Positions 38,262 through 47,543 of a stretch of 64,000 bases of DNA are shown piece by piece. The translations under genes and the position numbers were made by a program. Each line of letters begins with the position of its first letter. The first letter of the stretch is position 1. Location: assembly GCF_026210795.1 (NCBI RefSeq), contig NC_089436.1:3782001-3846000 (forward strand). Direction: 5' to 3'. This DNA is from Rhizophagus irregularis. Lineage: Eukaryota; Glomeromycota; Glomeromycetes; Glomerales; Glomeraceae. The notes below the pieces were generated by a model that worked only from the letters and a program-made list of their open reading frames with translations, was not told the origin of the DNA and ran no database searches.

Positions 38262-38737
38262 TATTTATTTATTTATTTTATGTGAAGTTGGATAGACAAT
38301 TAAACAGAACATATGCCCTCGAAAGGGATTTTATCCTACTTCTTGCTATCATCCATTAACAAAACGGACCCAAACTTCTAATTAAATGAGGAATCTAGTC
38401 TAATCCTATGCTACTACCAATAAAGGAACAGTATCCGACAATCAAAAAAATAAAAAAATTAAAATTTCGATCCATATTTTTCTTTCGGCAAAAGCCGCGA
38501 CCTGTAAATACTGTCAGAGGTAGAATGGTTCACACTATTCTAATTGTAAAGAAAAAACCTAATACATAAAGTATTGGAAGAAATAGAAAAATCTATATAA
38601 AAATGATTCCAAAAGTACAAATAAAAAAAAATAAACTAAAAATCAAAATGAAATCGAATTCTTAATTAGTATTAATACTAAACGACGGTCCCGCCTGCTC
38701 AGAATCGAGAGCTAAAGGTGAATCTAGATGGGAACGT

Positions 38738-40141
38738 TGTAAACGGTCAAATATCAAGCATGAAAAGATGATAAAATTCAACTACCAAACGTAATTGCCA
38801 AATGTTAAGAACGAACAAATTAATTATGGATTGGCGTAGATGGATAAATAATTAGCCGAAAAGGATAAACATTTAGGAGGAGTAATGGGAATCCCATAAT
38901 TTTTATGAACTCAATATTTTAGTAATATATAAACTAAGCGATATCTATAATGTTGATAAACATTTAGGAAGAGTAATGATTTACATGATGTAATATTTAT
39001 CAAATGATTGACAAAGAACCAATAGGAAAAATAGAGTCGATCATTTGCGGCTTAGCGATCTTTAACAATAAGAACGATAAGAAAGAATAATTATAAGCCA
39101 CAGAAGATAAATTATAAGCAAAACACATAAAGTGGATTAAAAGAACATATAAAATAATGTCGGAAAGATTAAAGAACACGAAATAATATAAAAGATAATA
39201 TGAAGAGATAGTATAAAGATGGAATACAAAAGATAACATATTAAAAAAGAACATATATAAAAAGATAACACAGCCACAAAAGATGGATTATATCTTTACG
39301 ACATAATATTTGAAAGATTATTTTAAAGAAAAGATAGCACAGCCATAAAAGATGGGTTATAAATTATTTCTTTACGATGTAATATTCGAATAATAGAAAA
39401 GATAATATATAAAATAATATATAAGATAGCATATTAAAAGATAGCGTATTTAGAATATAAATAGTATATTAAAAAGATAGTTCAAAGATAATATGTAAAA
39501 GAACATAAAAGAAGTATATTAGAAAGATAGTTCAACGATAATATGTAAAGAATATAAAAGATAGTATATAGATAGAATAGAAAGTAGCATAAAAATTGTA
39601 TATATAGAAAGCGGAATTCAAAGTAATTCCACAGTTCTCATCCACAGAACTCAATAAAAATATAAGTTTTATTTTTAATTATTTGTTAGTGAAGTTTAAT
39701 GTTAATTAAAGGTAATAGGTTCGCCCTAAACTTTAATTAATGTTTGCTTAATTAATTTTAATTGAATAAATGGAAATTTTAAGGTGAATTAAATATACAC
39801 TTTTGGAAGGTAATAATTCGTAGCGAGAGCTATCGAAGTTTGAAATTAAAGGTAAAAGCGGATATAATTTGGGGAAAATTTAGAGAAGTTAAATTTTATT
39901 TTATTTCATTCGACGTTTTATATTACTAACGTTATTTATTTTGTGAACCAAGAATGTTGTCGTTATATGTTGTATATGTTGTTGTATGTCGTTGTTAATC
40001 ATGTTGTTAATTAATTGCTCGCTCGTTTAATTGTTCGTTCGTTCGTTTGTTTGTTCGCTCATTCGTTCGTTCGACCATGAGAATGCCCGTTCGATGTGGC
40101 AACCTTGTAAATTGATGACAGGGGGAATTGGGGGGATCTCA
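38738..40141 (+). repeat. 5' LTR of the gypsy element (1404 bp)
   Basis: Begins TGTAAACGGTCAAATATC and ends GGGGGGATCTCA. It contains AAAGATA-type imperfect repeats (about 39300-39600) and a TTCG/TTTG microsatellite at about 40020-40075. Promoter and polyadenylation signals must lie here but could not be pinned down. The frames inside it recur identically in the 3' LTR and are not genes. Confidence 0.95.
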
Positions 40142-40142
40142 T

Positions 40143-40160
40143 ATGGTGCATGCTCCGAGA
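40143..40160 (+). promoter_or_regulatory. Probable tRNA primer-binding site
   Basis: Two bases after the LTR, TGGTGCATGCTCCGAGA begins with TGG, the complement of a tRNA 3' CCA end, as expected for minus-strand priming. I could not assign the primer tRNA species. Confidence 0.6.
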
Positions 40161-41730
40161 AAGGAAATGATCATCATCACATGATTATTATTATAATGAA
40201 TATGAAAATTTAATTTCGTTAGTAAGTCACTGATAGGTATTATTGATCAATATTTTATTTTAGAATTTATTTTTAGATTTCAGGTTTTGACGAGTTCAGG
40301 AGGGACCAATAAATCAATAAGGATTTAATTGAGTTAAAAACTTGAAAAGGTGAAAGATTGAAGTTTAAAGTTGTGCAAGTAATCACTTAATCGATAGAAA
40401 GCACAAGAATATTTCTTTCGGGAATAAAGTACCTGAGAAATTTCATAAGGAGATGTGGAAGTGAAAGATGAATTTTGGAATAAAGATTAATAATGGGAGA
40501 ACACCAATGCATTATCTGGGGTTCATCTGTGTGGTATGGGTTACCTCTGAGTTTGAATTTTGGATAAATGCTCGAGATTGGAAAATTTTTATTCTTCGAC
40601 ATTAAAGATTATAACGTATGGGTTACGTCAAATCTGGATACCCAGCTCAATAATGCGCAAATTGCTTTGGGGACGGGGAATGAAAGTTGTAAAGACACCT
40701 ACTATCAAGAAACATTGAATGGATAAAATGGGACAAACCTGTAAACTATCATGTTTTTACCCAATGGGAAAAAGATAGAGATAAGCCCAGTATAGGTCCA
40801 CCAATTTGAGGAAAGATAAGTTGGTTTAGATGAGTTTTATGGATAGCTGATGACTTTTAAAACTGGATTTTGGAAGGTTAGATTCACCCGTTAAGAGACA
40901 AGTCGGCCAACGAAGAAGGAAAAATGGATACGTTGTATTGTTACAGGTCCTAGGCTACATTTCAGATGAAGGTTCCTGGTGTAGTGTCCTAGTTCACGCT
41001 CTCATTACAATGTTCCGTTAAAAGAAGATAAAATAGGAGGATATTTACACATTAACGAGCCGTATAATGAACATTACGTGCAGTATTTAATAATAGAGTA
41101 AAATCCGAAAAGAAGGACATTTATTTGAAAGAAGAACATTTATTTGAAAAGAAGGATATCTATTGGAAAAGAATGACATTTTGTGTATTATAGATTAATT
41201 TATATAATGTAGAATATATAGTAAGAAAGATTTATGTGGACGATGAGGAAGATTGAAGATTCACAAACTTTTAAAGTTATGAAAATTTTGGAGTTTGTGA
41301 TATATGATATGTGAAATTATGAATCACGGTGATAGAAGATAAATTTTAGAATGTGACACGTGAAATTATGAATCACGGTGATAGGAGATAAATTTTAGAA
41401 TGTGATATGTGAAATTATGGATATCGGTGACAAAAGATAAACTTTGTGGCGCAGTAAAAACCTCCACAGTCTGAGGAGATCGTGGACTTAGAATAATTTT
41501 TGAAATTTTGAGGCGCAGCAAAAATTAATAATAGAATATGGAGTAGTAAATATATAAAACTGAAAGATGGAATTTAAAGATTGAAAGGAGCAATCTATCT
41601 AAAGATAAAAGAATGTTTAGAAGATTGAAAATAGAAACATAGAAGATTGAAAATAGAAACGATGAGAGTGAAATATATATATAAAAGGAGGTGAGATTTT
41701 AGTTAAGATTCTGGATGAACGATTACAACG
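40161..41730 (+). other. Gypsy untranslated leader (about 1.6 kb)
   Basis: A long leader without coding sequence. A candidate intron, GTAAGT at 40222 to TTTCAG at 40283 (62 nt), is within the normal intron size of this genome and could yield a spliced transcript. Tandem repeats lie at about 41100-41175, 41295-41455 (three units near 62 bp) and 41600-41665 (two 22-bp units). Confidence 0.55.
41295..41455 (+). repeat. Tandem repeat in the gypsy leader (about 62 bp x 2.6)
   Basis: The unit contains GTGAAATTATGAATCACGG, then TGATAGAAGATAAATTTTAG and AATGTGA. Three successive copies diverge slightly. Position just ahead of gag suggests a packaging or translation role at most; no evidence beyond position. 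Confidence 0.75.
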
Positions 41731-44700
41731 ATGGAATGGTATGAAACTTGGAGGGTTGATTACGAGAACCACAAATTAAGACATGACGAAAATATCGGAA
41801 ATGTAGATATAGACGAATTGAGAGGAGAAAATATAACATGTGAAATATGTTATCCAATAAGAGATACACCAGAAGTTTTTAAGAAATTTTGGAGAATATT
41901 ACAAAAATTTGAATATACGATAAGGGATTATAATGCAGAAACTATAAGGGCGTTAATAAATTTATTAAGTATAGATAGTGAAGAAAGAAATAATTATACG
42001 AAAGGAAAAACTAGAGATGCATTAGATATAATAGTTGAATCGATAAGATACTTGAAACAACCAATATTGAGAGAGAAAGGACTAAAGATAATAATAATAG
42101 TGGTTGCGAGAGATTGTATAGAAAACGATAAAGAAGACGAAACAATGGACAGATTAATAGGGAATGAAGAATTAATAAGATATGGTTATATTTTGGAAGA
42201 TTGGGATGTGAATATAAGATTTAGGGAATTTTATGAATGGCATAAAGTGGCTATATCAGAGTTTATAGAATGGAAAGATAGCGTTATTAGAAAATACAAA
42301 GATATATTGTATGAGGAAGCGGAATTAAAAGAAGATGAGTCAACGGAAAAGATAGAAGCGTTCAAACAAAAGATTAGATCAATGTTGAATACAATGTACG
42401 TAAAAGGTCGTGGTGGAGGAATCTCGAAAGTAGTAATTGAAAGAGTTTATGATAAGATTAGGGGGTTTGAGCAATTAAATATAGATGAAACAGATAGTGA
42501 TGACACACCAAGAAGTTATACTATAACAGAAACAGACGATGGGGAGGAAGAAAATTTACCAATTAGTAAAAATGAAGAAATGTCAGATGAGGAATCTGAC
42601 GAATCTATTGAATCTAATAATGTTGAAGAAACAGAAACAACAAAGGTATTCGAAGAAATAATTAGAATGGATTTGAAAAGAATGGGATATGATGTAGAAA
42701 TAACGGAAATTGAAAGAATAAGAAAATTTGGAGTAACCGCAAAGATAATAACAACATATGAATTTATGAAGAAATATTTAACAATATGGAATCTTGAAGA
42801 TGAAAAATTAGATGAACAAATATTACAATGGAGAGTTGAAAACACAAAAGAATGCGGAAGATGTGAAATTGAAAGATTAAAGAAAGAATTTGAAATTGGA
42901 AAAGAAACCTGCATAGAATGTGAAAAAGATATTGAAAAAGAAAATCCAACAGATGATGAAGATGAAATGGAAGAGGATATAAAAGGACCCAAAATTGGCT
43001 CAAGTAAAAAACCAAAAAGTAAAGAGAAAAATAAAAAATCAAAGGAAGTACCTATAATACCAATAACACCAGTACCACCAATAAAACCAAAGATAACAAT
43101 GGCAGCATCAAGAGATGAACTCAGAGCAGATCTAAGAGCATTAATGAATACTATGTATAATCATGATATTGGGGCAGATTGGAACAATTTAGCAGTACCA
43201 CCGATAACATTGACAGGATTACAAGGAGAAGTTCAAGCGAATACCAATGCGATAGGAAATTTAAACGCAAATAGAGGAGCTATTGTAGAAATACCAGCAT
43301 TTTATGGTACCAGTGGAGAAGATCCAGAAGAATGGGCAGATAAATTTGAGGAGACATTTACAGCAAATGGTTTAGGGAATGATGATGCACAGAGATTTAG
43401 ATTAGCAAAAGCGAAATTAATGGGAGGAGCAGCAGATTGGTTAAAGACTGAAGGAGTAAATATCGTCGATTGGAATGTTAATGGAGATCATAATTTAAGA
43501 TTAAGAGTAAGAATAATTGGAAAGTATGCAAGTGATGAAATTAAAGATAGATGGCTAGAACAATTAGAAAAGATTAGACAGGGAGACGAGAATGTAACTC
43601 AATACCTTACGAGATTTAAGTATATGTTAAAGAGAGCGGGAGGTGATGCAGCAGTAGCAGCAAATCAGCAAAAGAGAATTTTTATTAGAGGATTAAAACC
43701 GGACTTTACTAAAGATGTAGTAATGGGAAATCCAGCAGATCTAAACGCAACATTTCAGATAGCAAAAAACGTAGAAAGAGGTTTAGAAGCATTAACAGAT
43801 AAAGTACAACCAAAAGGAATTAATGATGAACAAAGAAGACAAGAACCTATTGTTCAAGGGAATGTAAGGAATAATAAAGGGGTAGATGAATTAGCAGACA
43901 GTTTTGCGAAGTTACAAATTAAGATGTTAGAAGATGAGAATGAAAGATTAAGAAATTTAGCGAGTCAGAGCTATAGGCGATTGCCACAAAGAAATCAACT
44001 AATGCAAAGAAACCAACCAATGCAAAGGAATCAACCAATTCAAAGAAATCAGTCATTCCAAAAAAGAGTACCGACATGCTATACATGTGGTAGAGCTGGT
44101 CATTATTCAGGAGAGTGTCCAGAGAAAAGAAGGAATGTAGGAGTGAATATGATGGACGAGTATTATGATCAAGAAGAATATGATTATAATGGATATGAAG
44201 ATGAGGAACCACAATACGGTGAAATGTATTATACACAAGGTTATTACGATGATTATGAAGATAGGGAATTAAATTATCATAATGAATTATACGCAAAAGA
44301 TAACGCAGTAAAGACAAGAAGACAAACAAGAAGGACGAATCCAGTAGTGGGATATAAAAATAATGGTGAAGAAGGAAATTTACAAGAAGAATTAAGAGAA
44401 GCGGGAAATAGAATGGATGATAGAGAAATACCAAGTGGAACAACAACACCAAGATATACGCCCGAAAGGATAGAACAAAATAATGTATACAAAGATAGTC
44501 AAAATTGGGATAATCCAATAGGACCAGAAGATTATAATTATGGTCGGCGACCCATGACAAAAGATGGAAGATTTTATAAACCAATGTTCACAAAAGAAGG
44601 CAAAGCATTTTACCCTGGAATGCGGCAAGATGAATTTGGAAATTGGGTTAGAACAAAGCCATCAGGGACAGGAAAGCCCAGAGAATATGGACCGAGATTA

Positions 44701-44853
44701 ACTGATGGAATACCACCTTACGATATTGTGGAAGACGTGAAAAATTGTAGAGCGAATATAACAATTGGACAAATGATAAATGAGAATACTAAGTATCATA
44801 AACAATTGAGAGAAGGAACATATAGACCAAGAAGCATAAACGAGAAAAATTGA
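41731..44853 (+). CDS. gag: Gag polyprotein (1040 aa) with unusual N-terminal extension
   Basis: The ATG at 41731 has a good context (ACGATGG). Residues 1 to about 455 are an acidic region that I do not recognise, with CEIC near 37-40 and later CGRCE and CIECE pairs. After a Lys/Pro-rich hinge the canonical part starts near M457 (MAASRDELRADL). The capsid-type Retrotrans_gag region spans about 520-700 (IPAFYGTSGEDPEEWADKF, FRLAKAKLMGGAADWL, DRWLEQLEKIRQGDENVTQY). A CCHC zinc knuckle C783-x2-C786-x4-H791-x4-C796 binds RNA. The C-terminal 240 residues are Tyr/Glu-rich. Gag assembles the virus-like particle. It ends in TGA followed by CTA, with the protease in the same frame. Confidence 0.92.
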   Translation: MEWYETWRVDYENHKLRHDENIGNVDIDELRGENITCEICYPIRDTPEVFKKFWRILQKFEYTIRDYNAETIRALINLLSIDSEERNNYTKGKTRDALDIIVESIRYLKQPILREKGLKIIIIVVARDCIENDKEDETMDRLIGNEELIRYGYILEDWDVNIRFREFYEWHKVAISEFIEWKDSVIRKYKDILYEEAELKEDESTEKIEAFKQKIRSMLNTMYVKGRGGGISKVVIERVYDKIRGFEQLNIDETDSDDTPRSYTITETDDGEEENLPISKNEEMSDEESDESIESNNVEETETTKVFEEIIRMDLKRMGYDVEITEIERIRKFGVTAKIITTYEFMKKYLTIWNLEDEKLDEQILQWRVENTKECGRCEIERLKKEFEIGKETCIECEKDIEKENPTDDEDEMEEDIKGPKIGSSKKPKSKEKNKKSKEVPIIPITPVPPIKPKITMAASRDELRADLRALMNTMYNHDIGADWNNLAVPPITLTGLQGEVQANTNAIGNLNANRGAIVEIPAFYGTSGEDPEEWADKFEETFTANGLGNDDAQRFRLAKAKLMGGAADWLKTEGVNIVDWNVNGDHNLRLRVRIIGKYASDEIKDRWLEQLEKIRQGDENVTQYLTRFKYMLKRAGGDAAVAANQQKRIFIRGLKPDFTKDVVMGNPADLNATFQIAKNVERGLEALTDKVQPKGINDEQRRQEPIVQGNVRNNKGVDELADSFAKLQIKMLEDENERLRNLASQSYRRLPQRNQLMQRNQPMQRNQPIQRNQSFQKRVPTCYTCGRAGHYSGECPEKRRNVGVNMMDEYYDQEEYDYNGYEDEEPQYGEMYYTQGYYDDYEDRELNYHNELYAKDNAVKTRRQTRRTNPVVGYKNNGEEGNLQEELREAGNRMDDREIPSGTTTPRYTPERIEQNNVYKDSQNWDNPIGPEDYNYGRRPMTKDGRFYKPMFTKEGKAFYPGMRQDEFGNWVRTKPSGTGKPREYGPRLTDGIPPYDIVEDVKNCRANITIGQMINENTKYHKQLREGTYRPRSINEKN

Positions 44854-44860
44854 CTACACT
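44851..44860 (+). promoter_or_regulatory. Candidate stop-codon readthrough site, TGA-CTA, between gag and protease
   Basis: The gag stop is AAT TGA CTA CAC. The next reading frame (protease) is in the same frame with no other stop. UGA followed directly by CUA is a known efficient readthrough context in several eukaryotic and viral messages. Readthrough would give a Gag-Pro fusion. Not demonstrated; no downstream structure was checked. Confidence 0.55.
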
Positions 44861-44871
44861 CGGTGGGAACT

Positions 44872-45366
44872 ATGAAAAATGAAGAGAAAAGAACTACAGC
44901 AATGAGAACAGAATTAGAAGTTGAAGATCAATTAGTGAATGTAATAATAGATACTGGAGCAGCAGTAAGTGTGATAACGGACAAATTAAGGAGGAGATTG
45001 AATATACCTATATTTGGAAAAAGTAAATTTAGATGTACAATAGCAAATGGGCAAAAGATAGCAGCGTTAGGAAAGGCAAATATAACTTTGAGATACAAAG
45101 ATGAATTAGAAATACTAAAAGAAGTTGAAGTAATCGATTCAGAAGAAGAGGATCTAATTTTGGGAAATGATATATGGAAACTGTATAATGCAAAAATAAA
45201 TTTTGAAGATCATACCTTAAGAATAGAAAAACGAGGAGAAATGATAACGATTCCAGTAGGATATGAAAGGGAAGCAATATATGAAAGTGAAGAGAGCGAG
45301 GATGACGAAGAATATGAAAGCAACGATGAAGGAGAGGTATTCAAAATGCACCAGAATTTTAAATAG
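44872..45366 (+). CDS. pro: Retroviral-type aspartic protease
   Basis: About 165 aa from the ATG at 44872; a GTG at 44863 and the whole stretch back to the gag stop are in the same frame. The active-site motif is VIIDTGAAVSVIT near residue 30, and LILGNDIWKLYNAKINF is the usual flap/C-terminal element. The enzyme cleaves the polyproteins during particle maturation. The acidic tail (EESEDDEEYESNDEGE) ends at TAG 45364-45366. It is more likely made by readthrough from gag than from its own ATG. RT lies in the -1 frame, 35 nt further on. Confidence 0.9.
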   Translation: MKNEEKRTTAMRTELEVEDQLVNVIIDTGAAVSVITDKLRRRLNIPIFGKSKFRCTIANGQKIAALGKANITLRYKDELEILKEVEVIDSEEEDLILGNDIWKLYNAKINFEDHTLRIEKRGEMITIPVGYEREAIYESEESEDDEEYESNDEGEVFKMHQNFK

Positions 45367-45401
45367 AAAGTCTTGGCTCTGAAGAGAGAGAGACGGAAAA
45401 G

Positions 45402-47483
45402 ATGCTCGAACCAAGTGAAAAATTTATGCAAAAACTAAGTATAGGGGAAGTAGAAGAACCAATTTGGGAAAATATGGTAAAATTACTATTAGAATATCAA
45501 GATATTTTGGAATACGATGAGGAAATAGAAGGAAGAACAAAAGCAGCGCAACATGAGATAAAAATAAAAGATGGGGTAGAACCAATAAAGCAAAGAAGAT
45601 ATAAAGAAACAGATGAAAAGGCAAAATTTATAAGCGAAGAAGTAGACAAATTGTTAAGACAGGGAAGGATAAGGAAATCAAAAAGTCCATGGAGTTCACC
45701 TGTTACATTAGCAGGAAAGAAAACAGGAAAATATAGATTTTGCATTGATTACAGAAAGTTAAATAAGATAACTATAATGGATAGTTTTCCTTTACCAAGA
45801 ATGGATGAATTATTAGACAAATACAGAAAAGCAAAATGGTTTTCAAGTATAGATTTAGCGGCAGGATTTAATCAGGTAGAAATGAAAGAAGAAGACAAAG
45901 AAAAAACAGCATTTGTATGTTCGAAAGGGTTGTTTGAATATAATGTAATGCCGTTTGGTTTAACGAACGCACCAGCAACATTTCAAAGATTAATGGATGA
46001 AATATTAGAAGAATACATAAATGATTTTGTAGTAGTATATATCGATGATATTATGATATATTCAGAAAATTTGAAAGACCATATGGAACATGTGGAAAAA
46101 GTATTGAAGAAGTTACAGGAGAATAATTTAATAATAAAATTAAAGAAATGCAGATTTTTGGAAAGAAACATAGAATTTTTAGGACATATAGTAGGAAATG
46201 ATGGATTAAGGCCAGACGATAAAAAGATAGAAAAGATAAAAGAAATGAAGGCACCAACAACAGTGAAAGAAGTAAGATCATTTTTAGGACTTTGTTCATA
46301 TTACAGAAAATTTGTGAAGAATTTTTCAAAGATAGCAAGACCAATAAGTGATTTGAGAAAGAAGGGAATACCTTTCATTTGGGGAAGAGAACAACAAGAA
46401 GCGTTTGAAAAATTGAAAGAAAAGTTAATACAATATCCAATATTGCGACATCCAGATTGGAAGAAAGAATTTTTATTAATAACAGATGCATCAGGAAAAG
46501 GATTAGGTGCAGTATTAAGTCAAAAAGATGAAAAAGGAAAAGAAGTAGTAATAGCATATGCAAGTAGAAGTTTATTACCAGCAGAAGAGAATTATCCAAT
46601 AACAGAATTGGAATGTTTAGGAATAGTTTGGGGAGTTCAACATTTTCATAAATATTTGATCGATAGAAAATTTAAAGTAATAACAGATCACAGTGCATTA
46701 AAAGGATTAATGAATGCAAAGATACCGAAAGGAAAAAGAGCAAGATGGGTAATGGAATTACAGCAATATAATTTTGAAGTAATACATAGATCAGGAAAAG
46801 AAAATACGAACGCTGACGCATTAAGTAGGTTATTAAAGATAGTAGAGGATCAACCAGAAATAGTAATAATCGACGGAGTAGACGGATTAGGAAAGACAAG
46901 TATAGTACAAAATTTAATTGAAGAATGGGAAAAGCAAGGATTAAAAGTAAGATTCAACACTTATAAGAGAAGAAGAAAAGATAAAGATGAATTTTATGAA
47001 TCAAAGATGGAGACAGAATGGAAATTCAGAAAAGAAGTAGTGGAACAAATAAACAGAAGAATGCTAGAATATGACGAAGATACAGATATAATAATTTTAG
47101 ACAAATCACCATATTGTGAATATTATTATCAAAAGACGAAAAGTTTTGACAGAGGATTAATTACTCCACATGGAAATCATGAGATGGAAAAAGAAATATT
47201 CAGATTGAAAGAAACAATAGACAAATCAATAGTGATATTTTTAGAAAAGGATAGTGATGTATGTTGGAAAAATTACATTGGAAGAGAAACAAAGAAAACG
47301 GAAAAATCGTCATATCCAACATTAAAGAAGGATGAATATTTGGACATGGTTAGAATGTTTGGAGAAAGTCAGGGCGTGTACAAAGATACTAAAAGATACA
47401 GTCGAGTAAAAGTTAAAAATGACAATAGTAGTTGGAGAAAAGTATTTAAAGAGGTGGAGAAATGGAGAAGAGCACAGAACTAA
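45402..47483 (+). CDS. pol: Reverse transcriptase-RNase H fused to a thymidylate-kinase-like domain
   Basis: 693 aa. RT: SSIDLAAGFNQVEM (D151) and YIDDIMIYS (D215, D216), with primer grip and FLGHIV motifs. RNase H: LLITDASGKGLGAVLSQ (D362), TELECLGIVWG, VITDHSALKG (D429), ending NADALSRLL. After residue about 483 comes a 210-residue P-loop domain. It has IIDGVDGLGKTS (Walker A, G492 to T499), IIILDKSPYCEYYYQ (D567, DRY/DRS-like), IVIFLEKDSDVCWKNYIGRE, a basic lid (RETKKTEKSSYPTLKK) and YLDMVRMF. Order, spacing and length fit thymidylate kinase or a related deoxynucleotide kinase, which makes dTDP from dTMP. Integrase is a separate ORF. Expression from the protease frame would need a -1 shift or re-initiation; the frame is open from 45363. 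Confidence 0.92.
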   Translation: MLEPSEKFMQKLSIGEVEEPIWENMVKLLLEYQDILEYDEEIEGRTKAAQHEIKIKDGVEPIKQRRYKETDEKAKFISEEVDKLLRQGRIRKSKSPWSSPVTLAGKKTGKYRFCIDYRKLNKITIMDSFPLPRMDELLDKYRKAKWFSSIDLAAGFNQVEMKEEDKEKTAFVCSKGLFEYNVMPFGLTNAPATFQRLMDEILEEYINDFVVVYIDDIMIYSENLKDHMEHVEKVLKKLQENNLIIKLKKCRFLERNIEFLGHIVGNDGLRPDDKKIEKIKEMKAPTTVKEVRSFLGLCSYYRKFVKNFSKIARPISDLRKKGIPFIWGREQQEAFEKLKEKLIQYPILRHPDWKKEFLLITDASGKGLGAVLSQKDEKGKEVVIAYASRSLLPAEENYPITELECLGIVWGVQHFHKYLIDRKFKVITDHSALKGLMNAKIPKGKRARWVMELQQYNFEVIHRSGKENTNADALSRLLKIVEDQPEIVIIDGVDGLGKTSIVQNLIEEWEKQGLKVRFNTYKRRRKDKDEFYESKMETEWKFRKEVVEQINRRMLEYDEDTDIIILDKSPYCEYYYQKTKSFDRGLITPHGNHEMEKEIFRLKETIDKSIVIFLEKDSDVCWKNYIGRETKKTEKSSYPTLKKDEYLDMVRMFGESQGVYKDTKRYSRVKVKNDNSSWRKVFKEVEKWRRAQN
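46854..47480 (+). other. Thymidylate-kinase-like (P-loop NMP kinase) domain of the RT ORF
   Basis: Listed separately because it is the unusual part. It covers residues about 485-693 of the 45402-47483 product. The nucleotide-binding loop GVDGLGKT resembles the GxDGxGKT/S loop of thymidylate kinases better than that of the shikimate or adenylate kinases. The Asp-Lys-Ser at 567-569 is where TMPKs have Asp-Arg-Tyr and deoxynucleoside kinases Asp/Glu-Arg-Ser; a Lys there may change activity. No stop, frame change or composition break separates it from RNase H. The A-rich codon use is the same, so it has been part of the element for some time. Confidence 0.8.
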
Positions 47484-47543
47484 AAATACAGAACACATAA
47501 CGAAAATAACAAATTTAGAAGCGAAATCAATTAAAGAGGTATT

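Noticed and set aside
39000-39254. 84-codon minus-strand frame, identical at 49109-49363
   Set aside because: It lies inside both LTRs and has membrane-like composition only because of AT bias. No start context or homology.
40020-40075. TTCG/TTTG microsatellite as a possible regulatory array
   Set aside because: Present in both LTRs, simple sequence only; no evidence of function.
45357-45366. T-TTT-AAA just before the protease stop as a -1 slippery site
   Set aside because: In the protease phase the shifted A-site codon would be TAA, itself a stop, and the heptamer does not fit X-XXY-YYZ in this phase.
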